From positions 1 through 10,665 of the forward strand of contig JAEYUT010000222.1 in NCBI GenBank assembly GCA_023432305.1: a stretch of DNA of 10,665 nucleotides. Reading direction: 5' to 3'. The notes beneath the pieces were generated by a model. The model was given only the letters and a program-made list of their open reading frames with translations, was not told the origin of the DNA and searched no databases. This DNA is from Actinomycetes bacterium. GTDB lineage: Bacteria; Actinomycetota; Actinomycetes; Actinomycetales; Microbacteriaceae. This document shows, in pieces, positions 6,721 to 10,665 of the stretch; the stretch's first letter is position 1; every line of letters starts with the position of its first letter. The position numbers and the translations under genes were made by a program.

Positions 6721-7668
6721 CTACGCTCCCAGGCTCTTGACCAGCCACGAGGCGCTGGGCTCGTCGATCACCAGATCCGTGACGAGCCCCGCCGCGAGCG
6801 CGCCGCGGAGGGCGAGCAGCCGACTCTTGCCGGAGACGACGCAGATCCGGCGAGGCACCCGGCGGAGCACCGTGAATGACGGGCCGGTGGAACGGGCGTT
6901 GAGCGGGATGTCATTCGTGCTGCCATCGGCGCGGAAGAAGACGGTGGCGATGTCGCCCACGACTCCCGACTGCACGAGCGATTCGGCGTCCGAGCGGGTG
7001 AGGTAGTCGGCGCGGTAGATCTTGCTCGGCACCTCCGCGCGCGGCGAGCCGATGCCGAAGAGCGCGATGTCGAGCGTGGCGTGCATGTCGAGCACGCGAC
7101 GGACGCTGCGCTCCTTCCACATGATCCGCTTGGCCTCCGGATCGTCGAAGAACGCCGGCACGGGGAAGAGCTGCACGTCGGCATCGAAGGCCGAGCCGAA
7201 GCGCTGCAGGATGTCGCTCGCGAAGTCGCCGCCCACGGGGGAGCCGGAGCCGTTCAGCTGTACGACGCGAGAGCGAACGAGGCGGTGTTCGCCGAGCTGA
7301 CGTGAGATGGCGTTGGTTGTGGACCCCCAGGCGACCCCGAGGCTCTGGCCGCTGCCGAAGAAGCGCTCCAGCAGGGCCGCGGCGGCGCCGCAGACTCGCT
7401 CGTGCGTGTCGAGATCGTTCAGCAGGCGCGGGATCGGCACGAGGTGCGCGGTGATGCCGAAGCGGCGGGCGAGGGTGCGGTGCAGGTGCGGATCCTGGTC
7501 GGTCGGCGGGTGCACCTCGATCGAGACGATCCCGATCTGTCGAGCGCGCTCGAGCATGCGCGACACGGTCGAGCGCGAGGTGCTGAGGTCCTTGGCGATC
7601 GCCTCCATGGTCATCGACTGGATGTAGTAGAGGTGTGCAACTCTGTGCAGTTCGCGGGTGGACTCCAT
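6721..7668 (-). CDS. SorC-family sugar-responsive transcriptional regulator
   Basis: The 315-residue product is a full-length SorC-type regulator. An N-terminal helix-turn-helix (about residues 19-43, MEAIAKDLSTSRSTVSRMLE) precedes the sugar-binding effector domain (about 58-312), which shows the family landmarks: LGVAWGSTT (the GxxWG phosphosugar loop), VVQLNGSG, DIALFGIGSP, VVGDIATVFFRADG, and the C-terminal VVSGKSRLLALRGALAAG...VTDLVIDE. Members bind a phosphorylated sugar or sugar acid and repress or activate a neighbouring operon. I chose the ATG at 7668 because GAAAGG (7677-7682) lies 8 nt upstream; the in-frame TTG at 7674 would be only 2 nt from that site. It is divergent from the TRAP transporter operon with a 219-bp gap, so it most likely controls that operon and perhaps itself. 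The inducer is unknown. Confidence 0.93.
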   Translation of the reverse strand: MESTRELHRVAHLYYIQSMTMEAIAKDLSTSRSTVSRMLERARQIGIVSIEVHPPTDQDPHLHRTLARRFGITAHLVPIPRLLNDLDTHERVCGAAAALLERFFGSGQSLGVAWGSTTNAISRQLGEHRLVRSRVVQLNGSGSPVGGDFASDILQRFGSAFDADVQLFPVPAFFDDPEAKRIMWKERSVRRVLDMHATLDIALFGIGSPRAEVPSKIYRADYLTRSDAESLVQSGVVGDIATVFFRADGSTNDIPLNARSTGPSFTVLRRVPRRICVVSGKSRLLALRGALAAGLVTDLVIDEPSASWLVKSLGA

Positions 7669-7887
7669 TGCCAAGGCCTTTCAGCGGATATCTCGCCACG
7701 CGCCGATGCGCGACGGGCGTTCCATGACGCATCACCATATCCGGAGATCGGGGGAGGGGTGCACGTATTCTCACCGACTTGGTGCGGGCGTGCAGGCCTG
7801 CCCATAGTGATCCAGTTGACGCATCCCCTTGCGCCGACGACCCCTATGGCTGTGTAACGCATGCCGTCAAAGATGATGGGAGATTCC
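7669..7887. promoter_or_regulatory. Divergent control region with repeated TGACGCATC motif
   Basis: The region between the SorC regulator and the TRAP operon holds two exact copies of TGACGCATC (7725-7733 and 7817-7825), a near copy TAACGCATG (7855-7863), and an inverted near copy GATGCGCGA (7705-7713; reverse complement TCGCGCATC). The copy at 7817 overlaps TTGACG (7816-7821), which resembles a -35 box, but no matching -10 lies at 16-18 bp. For the regulator, TATGGT on the minus strand (7734-7739) is a weak -10 candidate. The repeats are a plausible operator for the divergent regulator; promoters are not settled. Confidence 0.45.
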
Positions 7888-9036
7888 ATGAAGAACGCCG
7901 CGATGGCGGGACGGCGCGCAGGCGCTGTCATCGCCGGTGGCCTGGCCGCAGCACTCGTGCTTGCCGGCTGTTCGAGCGCGTCCGAAGCGGGCAGCGCGAA
8001 CGAGGACGGCGCTGACAAGCCCGTCACGCTGAGCGTCGCGAGCTTCCTGCTCGACGGCACTCCGAACGCCGACCTCGTGCACTGGTTCCTCGACACGGTG
8101 GAGGCCGAATCCGACGGCTCCATCACGTTCGACTACTTCGCCGCCGAGTCGCTCTGCCCGAGCGCCGAGATCGTGCAGTGCGTCGTCGACGGCCGTGCCG
8201 ACATGGGCGTTGTGCCCGCGAGCTACACCCCCGACAAGTTCCCGCTGCAGAACCTGAGCGCGCTCCCGTTCATGACCGACGACAACGCGGCCATGATGCG
8301 CGCGTTCTACGAGCTCACCAAGGGCAACGAGATCTTCAACGACGAGAGCGCCCGCATCGGCCTCAAGAACGTCGGATACTGGTCGGCCGGCGCCTCGCTG
8401 TTCGGCTCGAAGACCCCGCTCGAGAGCACCGAGTCGTTCAACGGTCAGCGCATCCGCGCGGTCGGCGACGGCATGCTCGCCGCGATGGAGGCCGTCAACG
8501 CCTCGCCCATCGCCCTCACCGCGGGCGAGATGTACGAAGGCGTCGAGCGCGGCGTCATCGACGGCGTCGCGAACAACATCGACGCGCCGATCTCGTACAA
8601 GCTCACCGAGGTGCTCGACCACTGGACCGACACCGGCTACGGCCACTACATCACCATCGGCATGTGGATCTCGCAGGGTGCCTACGACAAGTTCTCCGAG
8701 GGCCAGAAGGCCGTCTGGGACTCGGCCACCGAGCGCCTCAACACCGGTGAGGGCATCCAGGCCTTCGCCAAGACCGCTGCAGGCCAGTGCGACTACATGC
8801 TCGAGCAGGAGAACGTCACGCTGACCCGCTGGTCGGACTCCGAGATCGCCAAGTTCAAGAAGCTCACGGGCGACAAGGCCGAGAAGATGTGGATCGAGAC
8901 GGCCAAGTCGGCCGGCATCGAGGACCCCGAGGCCGTGCTCGCGGAGTACCGCGGCTACCTCGAGGAGTTCGCCGCCGACGAGGACAGCCGCGTCTCGCCG
9001 CTGGCTGACTGCGCCGCTCGCTTCGCCGAGCGTTGA
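7888..9036 (+). CDS. dctP: TRAP transporter solute-binding lipoprotein (DctP family)
   Basis: The 382-residue product is the extracytoplasmic binding protein of a TRAP transporter, which delivers its ligand to the membrane subunits encoded next to it. It has a lipoprotein signal peptide with lipobox LAGC (Cys28), as expected for a Gram-positive host where the protein must be tethered to the membrane. The DctP domain runs from about 45 to 345; landmarks are VVDGRADMGVVPASY (99-113), the NGQRIRAVGDG segment (185-195) whose Arg190 matches the conserved ligand-carboxylate-binding Arg of the family, and MYEGVERGVIDGVANN (215-230). C90 and C98 could form a disulfide. Start: ATG at 7888 with GGGAGA at 7878-7883; the in-frame ATG at 7861 has no such site and would lengthen the signal peptide. 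The gene name is family-level; the substrate, probably an acidic sugar derivative or other carboxylate, cannot be read from sequence. Confidence 0.94.
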   Translation: MKNAAMAGRRAGAVIAGGLAAALVLAGCSSASEAGSANEDGADKPVTLSVASFLLDGTPNADLVHWFLDTVEAESDGSITFDYFAAESLCPSAEIVQCVVDGRADMGVVPASYTPDKFPLQNLSALPFMTDDNAAMMRAFYELTKGNEIFNDESARIGLKNVGYWSAGASLFGSKTPLESTESFNGQRIRAVGDGMLAAMEAVNASPIALTAGEMYEGVERGVIDGVANNIDAPISYKLTEVLDHWTDTGYGHYITIGMWISQGAYDKFSEGQKAVWDSATERLNTGEGIQAFAKTAAGQCDYMLEQENVTLTRWSDSEIAKFKKLTGDKAEKMWIETAKSAGIEDPEAVLAEYRGYLEEFAADEDSRVSPLADCAARFAER

Positions 9037-9069
9037 TTCACTGACCGGGAAGCGCAGAAGAGAGCTGAC

Positions 9070-9609
9070 ATGAAGTACGTTGACGCCTTCAACGGACGGG
9101 CATCGCAGATCGCCGCCGTCATCGCCGCATCGCTCACGATGCTCCTCGCGATCTCGATCACCACCGACGCGGTGGCGCGGTTCATCACGAACCGCTCCAT
9201 CCCCGGAATGGTCGAGGTCTCCGAGACTCTGCTCGTGGCGCTCGTGTTCCTGGCGTTCGGCTACTGCGCCTACTCCGGTGCGCACATCGCCCTCACGCTG
9301 CTCACCGATGCGCTTCCCGGTCGCATCACCGCCGTCCTTCGGGCGGTGGCCTTCACCCTCGTCGCCGTGCTCCTCGTGTGGATGCTCTGGGCGACGGGCA
9401 CCCGAGCTCTCGACTCCTTCACGGGAGGCGAGTACAAGTTCGGTCTCGCGCGCTGGCCGCTCTGGCCCGCCCGCACACTGATCGTCGTCGGACTGGCGCT
9501 CACGCTGCCGGTCTACATCGTGGCGATCTGGAACAACGTCCTCATCGCTCTCGGGCGCAAGCCCGTCCCCGCGAAGGCCACCGATCCCGCCGCCGGCGCG
9601 ATCGTCTGA
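9070..9609 (+). CDS. dctQ: TRAP transporter small membrane subunit (DctQ family)
   Basis: The 179-residue protein has four predicted membrane helices (about 13-31, 50-68, 87-109, 135-158), the usual plan for the small TRAP subunit that braces the large transporter subunit. The segment VEVSETLLVALVFLAFGYCA followed by SGAHIALTLLTD (48-80) is the characteristic DctQ stretch (E-x-S-E-x-L-L ... H-I). The gene starts 33 nt after the binding-protein stop; a modest AGAGAG site (9059-9064) lies 5 nt before the ATG. It is the second gene of the operon and is followed after 30 nt by the large subunit. Substrate specificity is not set by this subunit. Confidence 0.93.
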   Translation: MKYVDAFNGRASQIAAVIAASLTMLLAISITTDAVARFITNRSIPGMVEVSETLLVALVFLAFGYCAYSGAHIALTLLTDALPGRITAVLRAVAFTLVAVLLVWMLWATGTRALDSFTGGEYKFGLARWPLWPARTLIVVGLALTLPVYIVAIWNNVLIALGRKPVPAKATDPAAGAIV

Positions 9610-9639
9610 CCGCGGCATTCGGACACCTAGGAATCCACG

Positions 9640-10665
9640 ATGGTTCTCGACACCTCATTCATCATCGCGATCACACTCGCGGTGCTCCTCATCCTGCTCA
9701 CGATCGAGATGCCGGTCGCGTTCGCGCTCGGCGCCTCGGGCGCGGTGGGCCTCATCCTGCTTCAGTCCTTCGGCTACGCCACCAATGTGCTCGGTGCCGT
9801 GCCCTTCACCTCCACGGCCACGTTCTCGCTCACGATGATCCCGATGTTCATCCTGATGGGAACACTCGCCGTGAGAGCGGGCATCGCCGAACAGGTGTTC
9901 GCGATCGCGAACCGCGTCTCGCGCCGCCTCCCCGGCGGCCTCGGCGTCGCGACCGTCATGGCCTGCGCCGGCTTCGCAGCCGTTTCGGGCTCGAGCGTCG
10001 CCACCGCCGCCACGATGTCGCGCATGTCGGTCGGCGAGATGCGCAAGTACGGCTACCCGGCCCACTTCGCCACCGGCATCGTCGCCGTCGCGGGAACCCT
10101 CGGCGTCATGATCCCGCCGAGCATCATGCTCGTGCTCTACGCGGTGCTCGCCAACGAGTCGCCCGCGCAGATCCTCGCCGCCGGCATCATCCCCGGCCTC
10201 GTCTCGGCAGCCGCGTACATCACGTACATCATGATCGTCGCGCGTCGCGTCATCGTCCCCGTCGGCGCCCGCACCCTCGAGGCGGTCACGGCCAACGCCT
10301 CCATCGACGCCAAGAACCCGGTCGGCACGATCTCCGACGCACCCGTGGAGGAGAAGCGCTCCGACCAGATGACGCTGCGCGAGCTGCCCTGGCGCGGCCT
10401 GCTCAACGTCGGCATCCTGTTCGCCATCGTGATGGGCGGTCTCTACTCGGGCATCGTGACACCCACGGAGTCCGCCGCCCTCGGTGCGATCGCCGCGCTC
10501 ATCATGCTCGTGTGGGAGCTGCGCAAGACCGGCATCCGCAACATCGCCCGCAGCGCCGCACTCGGCCTCAAGGAGGCGGCGACCTCCACGACCTCCGTCT
10601 TCGCGATCATCGTGGGTTCCGCCGTGCTCTCCACGTTCTTCGTCGCGTCGCGTGTTCCTCAGGAG
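9640..10665 (+). CDS. dctM: TRAP transporter large membrane subunit (DctM family), 3' end outside window
   Basis: An open frame of 342 codons runs without a stop to the window edge, starting at ATG 9640 with TAGGAA (9628-9633) about 6 nt upstream. The product is the large, sodium-coupled transport subunit. Landmarks: the N-terminal segment TIEMPVAFALGASGAVGL (21-38), the hallmark AAVSGSSVATAATMSRM (113-129) and GTLGVMIPPSIMLVLYAVL (152-170), which belong to the first helical-hairpin ion/substrate site, and TPTESAALGA (274-283) in the second half. Between the halves, residues 201-250 form a long charged loop (ASIDAKNPVG, EEKRSDQ), longer than I expect for the family. About 80-100 C-terminal residues of the usual 420-plus are missing because the window ends. 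Third gene of the operon. Confidence 0.95.
   Translation, partial: MVLDTSFIIAITLAVLLILLTIEMPVAFALGASGAVGLILLQSFGYATNVLGAVPFTSTATFSLTMIPMFILMGTLAVRAGIAEQVFAIANRVSRRLPGGLGVATVMACAGFAAVSGSSVATAATMSRMSVGEMRKYGYPAHFATGIVAVAGTLGVMIPPSIMLVLYAVLANESPAQILAAGIIPGLVSAAAYITYIMIVARRVIVPVGARTLEAVTANASIDAKNPVGTISDAPVEEKRSDQMTLRELPWRGLLNVGILFAIVMGGLYSGIVTPTESAALGAIAALIMLVWELRKTGIRNIARSAALGLKEAATSTTSVFAIIVGSAVLSTFFVASRVPQE

Noticed and set aside
7816..7850. TTGACG (7816) with TATGGC (7845) as promoter of the TRAP operon
   Set aside because: The spacer would be 23 bp, well outside 16-18 bp, and the -10 match is poor.
7867..9618. A 583-codon open frame on the minus strand opposite the TRAP genes
   Set aside because: It spans two clear plus-strand genes and their spacer, and its product is low-complexity (rich in Glu, Arg, Asp, Gly, Val) without family features. 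It is an antisense shadow.

Overview
The window is high-GC DNA with strong G/C third-position bias, many GTG starts, no-SD leader logic and LAXTG-type wall-sorting signals. This fits a high-GC Gram-positive actinobacterium, most likely of the Microbacteriaceae type (Microbacterium-like). The family placement is inferred from style only; no marker gene was compared.

Layout, left to right. (1) The 3' third of leuS (leucyl-tRNA synthetase), cut by the left edge and closed by a perfect 13-bp hairpin. (2) A single gene for a short bacterial lipocalin without a signal peptide, followed by a perfect 16-bp hairpin that it shares with the convergent operon. (3) On the minus strand, a two-gene operon (6541 down to 1512) encoding two tandem paralogous surface proteins of 852 and 824 residues. 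Each has a signal peptide, a very glycine-rich N-terminal domain, a chain of beta-sandwich/Ig-like modules and a C-terminal LAXTG sorting signal with membrane anchor and Arg tail. The two genes overlap by 4 bp (GTGA), so translation is probably coupled, and the first gene has a promoter that looks leaderless. (4) A minus-strand SorC-family sugar-responsive regulator (7668-6721). (5) A divergent plus-strand TRAP transporter operon: lipoprotein solute-binding protein (DctP family), small membrane subunit (DctQ family) and large membrane subunit (DctM family, cut by the right edge).

Two functional blocks stand out. The TRAP operon with its divergent SorC regulator is a self-contained uptake unit, probably for a sugar-derived or organic acid; the intervening 219 bp carry repeated TGACGCATC-like motifs that could be the operator. 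The surface-protein operon is the least ordinary part. It is a duplicated pair of glycine-rich, multi-Ig, probably sortase-E-anchored wall proteins in which one Ig-like module is far more conserved between the copies than the rest. No sortase gene, RNA gene, insertion sequence or CRISPR array is visible in the window.
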